Assembly: GCF_020283565.1 (NCBI RefSeq)
Contig: NC_060065.1
Location: 52,006,409-52,070,408 of the forward strand
Source: Trifolium pratense
Taxonomy: Eukaryota > Streptophyta > Magnoliopsida > Fabales > Fabaceae
Direction: 5' to 3'
Length of the DNA: 64,000 bases
Part shown: positions 1-11,550 of the stretch, one piece after another
How positions within the stretch are numbered: position 1 is the first letter of the stretch
How the letters are laid out: each line of letters opens with the position of its first letter
Notes under the pieces: generated by a model
Told to the model about the DNA's origin: nothing
Database searches by the model: none
What the model saw: only the letters and a program-made list of their open reading frames with translations
Translations under genes and position numbers: made by a program

Positions 1-892
1 CCTCCTCCATCGACAGAAACTCATTAATATATCCTTCAAGCTCCTTCTCCCTTGATTCCAACTCCTTCACTCGTCCTTCATAGTGCTTCAACTTTGACTC
101 AAGCTCTTCCACCCGCCCTTCACATTGCTTCTCTTTTGACTCAAGTTCCATAACCTTGCCTTCAAATTGCTTCTTCATTGACTCAAAGTCCTTCATTTGA
201 GAACAATCATTATGCTTCTGCCTTGTCGATATTACCTTTAGTAACTTCTTCCTTTCGGACAGAAGCTCTTTCTCTTTGGTCTCAAGTTCCACAGTACATT
301 CAGCAATTTTCTGTGAAAGAGCCTTCAGTTCCTCTTCCTTCCTTTCAATTTTTCCCAGCATTTTGTTGTGAATTTCATTCATTCTTCTAACACAGTGAAC
401 TTGCTTCTTCTTATTCCCAAGCTCTATGCTACACTCTTCAATATCTCTCTTTATGAACCGCAATCTCTTCTTTTCTAATCGCCTCTTCCTATTGCATTTC
501 TTAACCAATTTTTGAACCAATTTAAGTTCTCTCTTCAGCAAGAAAAATGATTCATCAGCTGATTGGTCCGGACTTTTAGTTCTATTCAACGAAAGAATAC
601 CATCTTCATCTTTGTCGCGACCCTCATATAGTGACCCCTTTGATTTCTTATAAGAATTATGCAAGGCATCGTCAGTGTTATAAAAAAGCCTCTTAATCGG
701 CAGTGTAGCAGTATCACCTTTACTACTACATGTTCTAAAATTAGAAATCCGCGAAAACCTTGGTGTGAAAAAACTATCATCATCATCATCATCATCTTTA
801 GATTCAAAGTCTTCGCACGAAACAGGTTCCCTCCGATCATCATCATCATCACCATCATAAAACTTCGGCGTATCAGAAGACTTAACATCCAT
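1..892 (-). CDS. G1: FRIGIDA-like protein, N-terminal exon (partial, runs off the left edge)
   Basis: An open frame of 297 codons runs from an ATG at 892-890 to base 1 without a stop. It starts MDVKSSDTPKF. An Asp-rich stretch with runs of GAT codons follows, then a basic pair of clusters (IKRLF ... YKKSKG) that reads as a bipartite nuclear localisation signal. Next comes a Lys/Glu-rich coiled coil and, near the edge, the family's 14-residue repeats (VKELESREKELEG type). The Frigida domain exons must lie to the left of the window. The start matches the other copies. A likely 5'UTR intron spans 909-1226 (GTAAGC donor, CTAG acceptor). The family call rests on G2-G7, whose second exons carry the Frigida domain. 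G1 closely resembles G2 and G3 in this exon. Confidence 0.88.
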   Translation of the reverse strand, partial: MDVKSSDTPKFYDGDDDDDRREPVSCEDFESKDDDDDDDSFFTPRFSRISNFRTCSSKGDTATLPIKRLFYNTDDALHNSYKKSKGSLYEGRDKDEDGILSLNRTKSPDQSADESFFLLKRELKLVQKLVKKCNRKRRLEKKRLRFIKRDIEECSIELGNKKKQVHCVRRMNEIHNKMLGKIERKEEELKALSQKIAECTVELETKEKELLSERKKLLKVISTRQKHNDCSQMKDFESMKKQFEGKVMELESKEKQCEGRVEELESKLKHYEGRVKELESREKELEGYINEFLSMEE

Positions 893-1279
893 TATTCAAC
901 TTCAGAAACTAGAAATCACCAAAAAAAAAAACATTATAAAATCATGTGAAATAAATAAATAAATAACAAGCTTCAATTGAAAAATTGTAGGTGAAATTCA
1001 ATCATGAAATAGTTACAAATGAGTGTGAATGTAAACAGATGCAAACGTTTAAAGATTCAGCATATAAAATACAGATTTAGTAGCTGGAATGAAAAATTTC
1101 TAGGTCAAACAGAATCGTGAAGTAATACATTACAGTTTGAGAAGCAAAATCAAACGATAAACAGGAATAACAATAGAAATGTGTAAAATGGTTGAAGAAA
1201 TAAAGAGAAATTGTTGAGATGCTTACAATCACAATGGTCGATAGTTGATGTTATCTTGTAGCGATTGAAGAGAGAAATG

Positions 1280-1430
1280 GAAGGTTCTAGATCGTTGATT
1301 TGCATTTGGAGAGTGAAGAGAAAAATGAAGAAGAGAGGGAAAATGAAATGAATGTTGTGACTTGTGAGTTTGTTACTACTTCCTTATGGTAGTATGAGCA
1401 GGCGTGGTTTTGGGAGGGAGTGGGGTCCAC
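1280..1430 (-). promoter_or_regulatory. G1 upstream region: GTGGACCCC box and degenerate HSE
   Basis: On the coding (minus) strand GTGGACCCC lies at 1422-1430, 530 bp before the G1 start codon and about 200 bp before the 5'UTR intron donor at 1226. It matches the published class II TCP consensus GTGGNCCC. At 1280-1292 there is a degenerate heat-shock-element-like GAAnnTTCnnGAt. Both motifs recur at similar places upstream of other copies. That they regulate anything is inference. Confidence 0.4.
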
Positions 1431-1570
1431 TAAACAGACTCCAAAATGGGAAAATAACTTGGTCACAAAGTTGTTGAGGGACTGCCCTTCAGCGTGAGGA
1501 CAATTGAATTTAGTTTAATTGGTTTTAGAGTTTCTAAATTACATTTTTTTTAAGCAAATTCTAAATTATT

Positions 1571-1700
1571 TTTTTTAATAGAGAAAATTATAAGTTATTG
1601 AAAACTCACATACACAAAGTGGATGAAGTGAGGTTCGAATCCCGGTCATATGGTGTTCGATGCTAGCACTTTCGGCTTAAGCTACAAATTGTGGATTTTA
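1571..1700. repeat. Dispersed repeat with a tRNA-like B box (GGTTCGAATCC)
   Basis: A non-coding stretch between G1 and G2 contains a GGTTCGAATCCCGG motif typical of the pol III B box in tRNA-derived repeats. A diverged copy lies at about 13576-13700, at the matching place in the G3 block. The rest of 1500-2700 is AT-rich sequence with no gene; its right half is probably the G2 3'UTR, because it is closely matched upstream of the G3 last exon at 14.3-14.7 kb. Confidence 0.4.
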
Positions 1701-2739
1701 CACTTAAATAAACATAGATTATAGAATTTCAATTCGGGATTCTAAATTTCTAATTGAATATGAATCAATTGAGTTTTTCTCTTTTTTTTTTTTTTTTTAT
1801 CAAATAGTTAGTGGTTAGACTCACATATTTTAAATAGAGAGAAGTGGAGAATTTGAAGTTTAAAGTTCAACTTCTTCAATAATATCTCTAATAGTTATCA
1901 ACTCAATAACATTTGTGGGACAATTTATTTTTTTCTTTTATTACCAAAAAAAGAAAAAGAATATTGTCTAACTCTCGATAAAATTGAGTCTAATAAAAAA
2001 ATAAATTAAATTAACACAATATAACAAATCAAAGTTTAAATTCTGAATGAAAAAAGTGTTTATATGTTGATAATATGTTGAATAGGATTTACCTATAAAA
2101 GCTATCAGAGTTTAGTTTTCTCAATGATTAAAATTGACTATTTTTTAGTGTGAAAATAAACTTTTATTTTACTCGTTGCACACATTGACTCTCCAAATTT
2201 TTCTTTAAGAACCAAGTACCTGAATCTAATTTTATATCAACTTTTCTAAACATAAATAATTTCCACTTCAAACTCAATTCGGCACAATCATTTTTATAAA
2301 ATCAATTCAATTCAACACTAAATAAAATCACTACCACAAACCAATCACAATCCCATTTCCCGCAATATAAACATGAGGAGATATTCCCAAAATCATCCAA
2401 ATCTTTTGAAAAATGAATAGCATCAAAACTCAAGTAACATGTAACATAGAGTAAGAAACAAGTAACTAGTTTGCTACGAAAACATTTCTACATAACAAAA
2501 TTGTATATGGAAAGTATAGGGAGCGAAGAAATGTCGATATCCCAGTTAAGTTTTCACGAGTTTTCATCCTTTCCACTTATACATTATAAATAGAGTAAGA
2601 AATAGAGAGAATGCTGTTAAAATCTCATTGAAACCTGAATATGTACTCCAACAAAAGTAGTGTACAACTGTACATGTTAACAGGTTTACATTACCATATT
2701 TCATTACAGTAGCACTAGCATGTTTAAGTACCAAAAAAA

Positions 2740-5349
2740 CTAATTGCCTTTCTGTGCTTTTAGCTCAAGAATACGATGTCGAATCTCCTTTTTAAGCAGA
2801 TCCTCAGATTCTACAATGTTGTTATCTGAAATGCATTGTAAAACAGTTCTCAGACCAGCAATTTCTTCATCTCTGGCCTTATCCTGAGTTCAATGTAATT
2901 TATTAATGACTATCATGCAGGGGTATACATGTATGAAAATGGAATTTTATATAAAATAGAATTGAGATAAGAAAAATAAAAGAACCTTGATTTCAATGGA
3001 ATTTGTTTTCTCACAGCTGCTCTCACAAATCAGTTTGGCATTCTGGATGTGTTCTCGCAACATATCAACTAATTGATTCTTGCCAGCCAAGTTATATGCA
3101 CAGCTGAATCTAACAGCTCCAACAAATTGCTTCCTCCTGATAAGAGTTTCAACAAAATCTGCAAAGTACAAGAAATTTCACTTCATCGAAACTTACCAGA
3201 ACAAAACATACATAAAATAAGTTCCAAATTGAATTTCACAGTTCATACTACTATCTTATTATTTGATAGTCATATCATATGGCATGATGTAACATACCAT
3301 AAACTTTATTTTCAAAACCAAGGGTCCGAAACATCTTCAAAGCTACCTTGTGCTGAGCAACAAATGTAAAAAGCTCCAAAACTTCATCGTCGTTGAAATA
3401 ACTAAGCAAACCATAAACTGACAAAAGAAGTAGAAAACTAACAACCGCCAAAGAATTTTCAGTATTTTCTTTCATGTTAGCTTTCAAATCAAGTGCTAGC
3501 TTCAATGCTTCTTGTCTTACACAAGGTTTAATAGTTGGTGAGATTAACATCAATAGTTCTAGCAGAGAGATGTGACTATCATTAATAATCAGCGCCTTGT
3601 CTCCGTTCTTATAGAGTGGAGTATTGGGGTTCTGTAGTATATCCAAAACAAGTTCTGATGGATCTGATGATATTTGCAGACAAAAGAAAATGTCATTGAA
3701 AAGTGACTCAACTCCACCAATGCTAGGACTTAATTGATCATCCATGCTGGATCCAACTTCAGTTACAATCAATCTCAATGTAGCACCTTAAGTGAATCAA
3801 TGGAGATAATGTTAGATATAGATTGGTTAATAAACAAGACTACAAATAGTTGCACTAGTGGGACTATTAAAAATATCAACATCATGAAAATAAACAATTG
3901 AAATGAAATAGTTTCAATAAACTTGATGAATAAAGAATATTTACCCGATTCTTTTTCCTCATCAATATGCTTCGTTAATGCTTCATATTGTTTCCCTCTC
4001 GATTCAGGCTCCTTCAGCTGGCCATCAAATTTACTCAGCTTTGACTCAAGTTCTTTGATGTGTCTTTCAAGATTCTTATTTTTAAATTCCAACTCCTTCT
4101 TCTGGTCTTCAAATTCGCTCTCTTTTGATTGATACTCCTTGACTCGGCCTTCAAGTTGCTTCTCTTTTGACTCAATCACACTCGTTCTTCTATAGATTTG
4201 CTTCTGTTTAAACACCAGTTCCGCCCACAACGCACCCAGATTGACTTTAAATTTATCCTTTTTGGATTCAAACTCCTTCACTCGTCCTATAAATTGGTTC
4301 TCTTTCGACTGTAACTCCTCCGATTGCCTTTCAAAGTCCTGCTTTTTAAATTCCAGCTCCTTCTCTTGGTCTTCAATTCTCTTCTCTTTTGTTTCAATCT
4401 TTTCCTCCCGGCTTTCAAGTTGATTCTCTTTTGACTTTAGCTTCACTTCCCTTCTTTCAACTAGCTTCTCTTTTGATTCAAGCTTCTTCTTACGGCTTTC
4501 AAGTTCCTCCTCCATCAATTTAAACTCCACCATACGTCCTTCAACGAGCTTCTCTTTTGATTCAAGCTCCTTCTTACGACTTTCAAGTTTCTCCTCCATC
4601 AATTCAAACTCCATCATACGTCCTTCAAGCTGCTTATCTCTTGATTCTAACGCCTTTACCCATTCTTTAAAGTGCTTCTCATTTTGCTCAAGTTCCTCCA
4701 CCTGTCCTTCACATTGCTTCAGTTTTGACTCAAGTTCCTTAACCTGACCTTCAAATTTCTTCTCCATTGACTCAAAGTTCTTCATTTGAGCACAATCATT
4801 ACGCTTCTGCCTTGTTGATATTACCTGTAGTAACTTTTTCCTTTCGGACTGAAGCTCTTTCTTTGTCGTCTCAAGTTCCATAGTACATTCAGCAATTTTT
4901 TGGGAAAGAGCCTTCAGTTCCTCTTCCTTCCTTTCAGCAATTTCGCGAATTCTTCTAACACAACTAATTTGTGTCTTTTTATTTGCAAGTTCTTTGAGGC
5001 ACTCCTCAATTTCTCTATTTATAGACTTCAACCTCTTCTCTTCAAATCGTCTCTTCCTTTCGCATTTCTTATATGATTTTGCCAATTCACCCGGGCTTAA
5101 AGAAATATCATCATCCGGTGCCAGTGCCACCTTTGATTTCTTAACAGAAATATCCAAGGAATTGTTGTTATCAAATACCCTCTTAACCGGCATTATAGTA
5201 GTATCCCGCAACTTAACAGGCGCATCATGTTTACAATTACATGTTGCAAAACTCGAAATCCGGGAAAGGCTTGGTGTAAAAGGAACATTATCCGGTTTAC
5301 TTTTCTCACATAAAAATTTTAGCTTATCAGAAGCCTCAAAATCCATCAT
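2740..5349 (-). CDS. G2: FRIGIDA-like coiled-coil protein, complete four-exon gene
   Basis: Exons on the minus strand are 5349-3945, 3756-3298, 3158-2986 and 2883-2740, giving 726 residues. All introns are GT..AG and the phases agree (1, 1, 0). Exon 1 encodes the bipartite motif VKRVFDNNNSLDISVKKSKV near residues 55-75, then a coiled-coil rod with 14-residue repeats. Exon 2 carries the core Frigida domain, including the EALKLALDLKANMKENTENS region and a hydrophobic FLLLLSVYGLLSYF helix. Exon 3 (DFVETLIRRKQFVGAVRFSC...) completes the domain. Exon 4 is a short charged tail ending KAQKGN. A GTG precedes two tandem ATGs; I start at the first ATG, 5349. Another acceptor at 3787 also keeps frame, but the one used matches the other copies. 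A 5'UTR intron is likely at 5366-5656. FRIGIDA-family proteins act as nuclear scaffolds; the role here is inferred. Confidence 0.9.
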
Positions 5350-5748
5350 CACTCAACTATAGACACTGAAACAAAAAAAAATAACCAATGAACTTTATTA
5401 TTAAATTTTAGGTAAAAATGAAAGAAGTAATACATTATTACTAAATTTATAGAAGAAAAATCAAACAATAAACACCAAGAACAAACAATAGCAGTATAAA
5501 TAAACAGGGGTAAACGTTTTCAATATGTAAATATAAAAATTTATTAGCTTAAACATTGCATAAAGTTGATTTTAGTTGAGAAATGCATGAAAATAAATGA
5601 ATAAAAATAAATAAATAATTAAAAAAAAAAAAACAGAATGAAGTTAATATGCTTACAATACTTGGTTGGTTGATGGTTGATGTTAATCTTGTTTTTGTTA
5701 CAGAACAGTGAGAGAAAACAAGAAGAGGAAGATTAAATGAAGAGAGAC

Positions 5749-5886
5749 GAAGATTCTAGAATTTGATTTTGTAATTGGAGAGTGGTGTGAGAGTATAAAA
5801 AAATGATGAGAGATGGTTGCATTGCATATTGCAGCGGTAACAGTGGGCGTGGTTGTGTTGTGTGTGTGGAGTGGAGTGGGGTCCAC
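5749..5886 (-). promoter_or_regulatory. G2 upstream region: perfect HSE and GTGGACCCC box
   Basis: GAAGATTCTAGAA at 5749-5761 fits the heat-shock-element consensus GAAnnTTCnnGAA exactly. GTGGACCCC lies on the minus strand at 5878-5886, 529 bp before the start codon, and matches the class II TCP consensus GTGGNCCC. Both are kept at the same spacing in G3 (18566 and 18695), as expected from their recent duplication, and recur in the more distant G9. Function is inferred from the motifs alone. Confidence 0.45.
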
Positions 5887-7462
5887 ACAAACAGACTGCA
5901 ATTTTGCAAACTTGCTCAGGAAGTTGGCGGACTGAGCTGAGGTAGTGGCAGAAAAATAGGAGTTGTAAGGATATCATGAGTGATGTGATACTAGTAGTAG
6001 TAGTACAAGTTAGGAGACCTCTTTTGTCAATTTCTTTGTTTTCGTATACACGAAATAAGTCGATGCTCGGATTGACAACTTGATGTCGCAAGATCGGTTG
6101 TTAAAAAACTAAAACCTACCTTCAAGTTAAAAGTAACTTTCGGCGGATTCAGAAAGGTTTACGAACCAACCTGTGCTTCGGCTTTCGTTGGTGGGGTTTC
6201 GTCACAATAACTATTTGAAACTTATATAATTACATTTACGGATGTAATTGGTTTGGTTTGGAGAGATTTTTAATTAAAAAGGTGTTTGAGTTTATGAAAT
6301 TTTCATCGGTTCGATTTTTTGTTTGATTTTTAATGTTTTTTAGAAATGAAACTTAACGAATATTAGTATTTAACTACAAGATTTTTATTCAAATCTGGAT
6401 GAAGATAATATTCAATTTGATAATATCGATATTGTTATTGGAATTAGATTTTACAGATTACGTCGATTGTTTTTAAGTTCAATAAAAATAGAATTAGTAG
6501 CCACATTGTTGTTGTACTTTTTTATACATAGAAAACTAATGCATAAAAAAATAGGTTAGATTGCATTTTTGGCCTCCTAAGTTTGAGAAAGTTGCAATTT
6601 TGACCCATCTATGTTTTAAAATATCACTTTTAACCCCTATCTTTACCCTTTTTGCAAAAGATTAATTTTGGCCAAGTCAATACTTTTCTTTTTCCATCTA
6701 ATAATTTAAAAAAAGAAAGAAAGAATGGAAGTGATGCAAAGAGGAAAATAAGCATCATCATATCTAATCAAATTTCTCTTTAAGCTGATTTTCACTCTCA
6801 ATATTATTGGATTCCTTTAAAAAAACTAATAGTACATTTCGTTAAAAATCAAATAGTTAAAATGGTTACAACTAGTTCAAAGAAGAAATGACAGCTATTT
6901 AAAATGGTTCCGAACTTGGAATAGTGACAAGTATTATCATTATGTGTGTCGTGTCCACAACAATATTTGAATCCATAAGAGAAAATAACTTGATTATAAG
7001 ACCCAGTTCATGCACATTTTAAAAATGTTAATAAAGTCATGTTTTTTTTTTTTTGGTACATAATAAATTCATGCTTTATGTTAAAGAAAGAAGAAGAAAA
7101 ACCACGGTTAATCAACAAGTTTAACTGAAGGTTCAAACCAAAAGTAACCGGAACGGACCCATCATTAAATTGGTGTATTTACGGTTTAAAGTTTAATTGG
7201 TTAGACTTGATTCAATTGAGTTGAACCATTTTTAATTAAATATACATTTTAAAATAATATATAAAAACAAAAATTTATACAATATAAATCTATAACAGAA
7301 ATTTTTATTTTTTATTATAATATTTCATTAAAAAATAAATTTTATTATAAGTAAAAAAGGAAAAGAAAATATATTAGTAACATGGAAGGTGTGTTCTTTA
7401 AAATAAACAAAAAGTAAATAAGAAACTTTCTAGCACTTTCTCCTGTGCGATGCACGAATATA

Positions 7463-7758
7463 CTCCCTTCTGTCTTTTTTATAAGGAACACTCTGAGAAA
7501 AATTTTTGGTCCTTTTTACAAGAAACTTTGACAAATTTTCATATGTTTTAAATATTTAATTTCACTTATGCCCTTATTTATTATGAGGGATAATATAAAA
7601 AATATTTAAGTTAGTTGAATTAAGAGTAATTAAATAAGGGTATACATGGAATAAATTTAAATTTATAAGAGTATTAAATGAAAATAATTATTTACAATGT
7701 GCTTCATTGATTTGTGTATTTTTTACAAAGTATTTCTTATAAAAAAGACCGAAAGGAG
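7463..7758. mobile_element. Stowaway-like MITE, 296 bp
   Basis: Terminal inverted repeats start CTCCCTTC...TATAAGGAACACT and end with their complement AAAGACCGAAAGGAG. A TA duplication flanks the element (7461-7462 and 7759-7760), as expected for Tc1/mariner-type MITEs. Other members of this roughly 290-296 bp family in the window are at 10258-10847 (interrupted), 10410-10705 and 46401-46691. It is missing at the matching site of the G3 block. Confidence 0.8.
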
Positions 7759-7790
7759 TACATCCTATATAAATAGAGTTTATAGTTATA

Positions 7791-8336
7791 ATAAATGTGC
7801 TCAAAGTATACTTAAACTCAAATACATCTGAATTCATCCAACACTAAGACCCACTAAGACATGGCATAAACTAAATTTTCATGCCAACTTAATTTTCACC
7901 AAAACATTAATCATCATCTTCACAATCCAAAACATTATAATCTTGGTTAATATTGAATTTAAACTTTGTTTGGTTACTTTTAAGGGGTGCTTCAACACGT
8001 TAAAGTACATAATAAAGAAAATGTTAACAATGATTTTTTTTGTGTATTAGATAATACACAAAAGAAATCATTGTTAACATTTTCTTTATTGTGTACTTTA
8101 ACCTGTTGAAGCACCCTTAAGAGTAATCATGCAAAGTTTAAATTCAATATTCACGCAACAATTGAAAAGATTCAGAATGCTTTGCATTATGAAGATGATG
8201 ATTAATATTTTGGTGAAAATTTAGTTGAGCATGAAATTCATGCGATGTCTAAAAGAATCTTAGTGTTGGATGAATTCAGTTGTATTTGAGTTTAAGTATA
8301 CTAATCACATTTTTCTTATATATTTTGAGCACATTA
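7791..8336. repeat. Long foldback: about 260-bp imperfect inverted repeat
   Basis: The left arm begins aaatgtgctcaaagtatac and the right arm ends with its complement near 8336. The centre is at about 8050, around tgtattagataatacaca. The arms match over most of their length and would form a long hairpin if transcribed. A diverged copy is at 20303-20806 in the G3 block, so the foldback predates the duplication. No protein is encoded. It could be a foldback MITE; I found no clear target duplication. Confidence 0.65.
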
Positions 8337-8880
8337 AAGTACTGTAACAAAACCTATATTAATATGGTTAAAGTATTCTATACCAAGTCATTACAATTTT
8401 TAAGAGATTAAAGTGGGAAAGTTTTTTTAAAAAATTAAAGTGGGAAAGAGTCAAGCTTCGTAGGTATAATTTTTAAGAGATTAACCTGTGCTTTTTCAAT
8501 TTTTTGTTAGTTTTGGCTTATATTATGAAGAGCATGAACAAATGGGGAAGAATAGGAAGGGGTTAAAAAAAAAATAACGGGTCTGGAGTCTGGACATGAG
8601 GAAGGAGAAGAGTCAAAGATGCAAACATGAATAAAAGAGAATAATAGAATAGCAAGATATAAATGGTATTGCAATCTTGAATTCATGTGTACGGTGAAAC
8701 TAATCAATTCAAGTCCAAGAGTTTTTACTTTTTAATGAATTAGAAGATTTTTTGTAAAATAAATAAATTAGAAGATTTATTCATAATACACAAGTTTAAG
8801 ATGTCTCGATAAATTGTTCAAATAAAAAAAATGTCTTAATGAAAGTCGAAAATAGATAAAACAATAGAAAACTTCGTTGA

Positions 8881-9024
8881 CAAGATAGGGAAATTGCACA
8901 ACAAACAATAGTAATCTACCTCAACAATGTTGCTAACAAGATGGGGAAATTGCACAATCACCTTAATATTGATATGATTTTCTTCCAACTCCTCTTTCAG
9001 ATCCGCCCTCTAGCTAAACTCTTC
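8881..9024 (-). pseudogene. Possible relic exon of a 26S proteasome RPT5-like (subunit 6A) gene
   Basis: After an AG acceptor at 9026-9025 the minus strand reads EELEENHINIKVIVQFPHLV then SNIVEV. This resembles the N-terminal region of the proteasome ATPase RPT5, where I recall a segment ending KQLPYLVGNIVEI. The similarity covers about 30 residues, with stops close by. A second partial copy of the QFP.LV stretch follows immediately downstream. Upstream, 9045-9317 holds a leader-like stretch containing AAACCCTAAC and a 90-codon open frame of no recognisable family, also present at 21752-21982. The identification is from memory and tentative. Confidence 0.35.
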
Positions 9025-9578
9025 CTACAACCACAATAAACAATTCAACCAAAATATAGAGAGTCGTCAAACAATATTGATAGAGACATCACATGAGAGT
9101 GACTTAGAATTCTCACATGAGTGACGCAAGGGAGAAGGAGGAAGAGCCGCCACACGTGAAATAAGAGAGAGGAAAGTGAGAACGAAGAGATGCGCCGCCG
9201 CACAAGGAAGAGAGGAGATATGTATTTATGATTGTTAGGGTTTGAGTTTCTTCTTTTTATAAAGAAAATGAAAATAAAATGAAAAAAGTTAAGGAGGGAA
9301 AGTTGCCGCGCTATCAACTTTCAAACACAAGTGGGCCGATAAGCCATTTATTTTATTTTATTTTATTTTATGAAAAGGAGGGTCGAAACCCATATACCCG
9401 ATAAGGCATTTAATTGTATAATTTATATTGAAATTTTAGGTATAATTTAATACATTTTGTGTTACTATTATTTAGATTTAGATTAGATTTGAATTTAGAT
9501 GCTGTATTTTTATTTATTTTGTAGTCGATGAGTAAATTAAATAAAGAAGTAAAAAAAAATCATGAAGACTATTATATC

Positions 9579-9831
9579 TAGAGCTGTAAAAAGGGCCTTA
9601 AGGGGCCGGCCCTTTAAGGGGCGGACCCACTTATTCCTGATTATTAATTTTATTTAAATTTTAAACAATTTTTCTAGTGTCGTGAACTTATTCTCTTTTT
9701 CTTCAATCAGCACTGTCCACGATCGGCACCCTAAAAAAACTGTGTTTAAAATTTAAATAAAATTAATAATCAGGAATAAGTGGGTCCACCCCTTAAAGGG
9801 CCGGCCCCTTAAGGCCCTTTTTACAGCTCTA
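9579..9831. mobile_element. hAT-like MITE, 253 bp, copy 1
   Basis: Long inverted repeats begin TAGAGCTGTAAAAAGGGCC and end with the complement GGCCCTTTTTACAGCTCTA. The 8-bp duplication ATTATATC flanks it at 9571-9578 and 9832-9839, diagnostic for hAT-type transposition. The second copy at 29143-29395 has exactly the same length and is nearly identical, so both moved fairly recently. No coding capacity. Confidence 0.88.
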
Positions 9832-10257
9832 ATTATATCCTCTATTGAATAGTGCACAATAAAACAAGCAAAATGAGATTAAATAAAATAAAAGAATGAC
9901 TACAAGCCCAACCTGCACACAATGGCCCAAAAAAATGGAAGAGGGCTTATGCCTTATCATTGAGACATTGACATTGGAAAAGAACAAGAACAAAAGGCCG
10001 AGAGTAATTTTCCCTACTTAAGTAGTGGACGTTATTATTCTAAAAAATTTCATTTTTATAATGTCTGCTACTTAAATAACGGAAGGGTAAAATAAGAAAC
10101 TTATATGGCGTGAAGTTTGAAGTTATCATATAAAACAGTATCTCTCTCTATATAAAACTTCACATTTTATTTTTGTTTGTCATTATTTTCTTTTTAGTTA
10201 TCATAAACACTTAACTACTGTTAGTCTAAATAATAAATAATTTTAACTAATTTGATA

Positions 10258-10847
10258 CTCCCTTTAGTTATTTTTATAAGGAACACTTTGAAAATATTAC
10301 ACGGACTAAGGAATCACAACGTAAACGGTTATTTTAATTTAATACTCTAATAACTTTAAATGTATTTCATGTATACCCTTATTTAATTACTCTTAATTCA
10401 ACTAACTTACTCCCTCCGATCCTTTTTATAAGGAGCACTTTGAAAAAATTACATAGACCAAGGAAGCACATTTAACATAGTTTTTTTCATTTAATACTCT
10501 TATAGATTTAAATTTATTTAATGTATACCCTTATTTAATTACTCTTTATTTAACTAACTTAACTTATTTTTAAATTCTCTTTCATAATAAATAAAGACAT
10601 AAGTGAAATTAAACATTTAAACCATTTGAAAATTGGTCAAAATTTCTTATAAAAATGACCAATTTTTTTTCCCAAAGTGTTCTCTATAAAAAGGACCGGA
10701 AGGAGTACTTATTTTAAATATTCTCTCTTATAATAAATAAGGACACAAGTGAAATTAAACATTTATAACATTGAAAAATTGGTCAAAATTTCTTATAAAA
10801 AAGACCAATTTTTTTCCACTTTCTTTTCTTATAAAAAAACTAGAGAG
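10258..10847. mobile_element. Stowaway-like MITE interrupted by a second copy of its own family
   Basis: The outer element starts CTCCCTTTAG after TA (10256-10257) and ends AGAGAG before TA (10848-10849). Its internal sequence continues on both sides of an inserted sibling at 10410-10705. Removing the insert leaves an element of about 290 bp. It is AT-rich and non-coding. Confidence 0.75.
10410..10705. mobile_element. Nested Stowaway-like MITE, 296 bp
   Basis: The ends are CTCCCTCCGATCC and GGACCGGAAGGAG, flanked by TA at 10408-10409 and 10706-10707. It sits inside the element at 10258-10847, so it is younger than its host. Its length is identical to the copy at 7463-7758. Confidence 0.8.
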
Positions 10848-11099
10848 TATTTGTTAATTAATCTTTGGGGATACAAATCTTTTATACTACTGTGATAGAG
10901 TGCATTTACTCTAAGTGTATTTTTAGCACAATAATACCCACGACTAAACATATGTTCTCTATATGTTCTCTAGAATGACTAAGAAAACCTTTCTTTTCCT
11001 TTTCTTCGCCACCCCACCTTAACCTAGTTTTTTTTTCTTGATCTATCAAGGAGGGGTGGTTTTAGGGTCAATTTTTGACCCAAAATCACCCCTCATAAT

Positions 11100-11550
11100 T
11101 GTTTTTCCTTTTATTTTTTATTTAAATAAGTGATCTTCACATTGATCAAGTTTTTTGTTTTTTTGTGTTTTTTTTTTGTGATTTCGTCGTCTGAGTGCGG
11201 TGTTGTGTTGTTTGTCGTCTTGTGCGACGTTTTTATTGTCTCGTATTGTTGCGGTGTTCATTTGATTTCTATTGAAAAGATCGGCTTCAGTCAATTACCG
11301 ATTCAACCAATGATTTGGGCTTCAACGCTGCAGATCCGGAGGCACGGATACTTCGGTGACTTTAACTTTATCATATTATTTGTCGTAGGCATTTTGCCGT
11401 TGTATGCTATTAACTCGGATGCTGTGAGTTTTGTTCGCAGATTCATCCTTTATGTTTTTAACAGTGTTGATTATGTGGTTGTATTTGATGTAATCTATCA
11501 ATTTGAATGAATGAATATCATTTTGTTATTGTAAAAAAAAAAAAAAAAAC
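11100..11550 (+). mobile_element. Poly(A)-tailed insertion, probably a retroposon fragment
   Basis: The stretch ends at about 11532 with a run of 17 A (11533-11549), preceded by gaatgaatgaatatcatttt, a tail like those of plant LINE or retroposon 3' ends. A 126-codon hydrophobic open frame at 11130-11510 matches no family I know and may be chance. No target duplication was found. The rest of 10.85-13.5 kb shows no gene. Confidence 0.35.

Noticed and set aside
586..949. Open frames on both strands overlapping the start of G1
   Set aside because: They are out of frame with the family-conserved exon (MDVKSSDTPKF...), and their low complexity comes from the Asp (GAT) runs.
3757..3786. Alternative G2 exon 2 start at acceptor 3787
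   Set aside because: It also preserves frame, but the acceptor used (before TTGGATCC) aligns with TATGCAG|TTACATC in the other copies.
11130..11510. 126-codon frame as a host membrane protein
   Set aside because: No recognisable domain, T-rich composition, and a poly(A)-ended insertion context. Chance or retroposon-derived.
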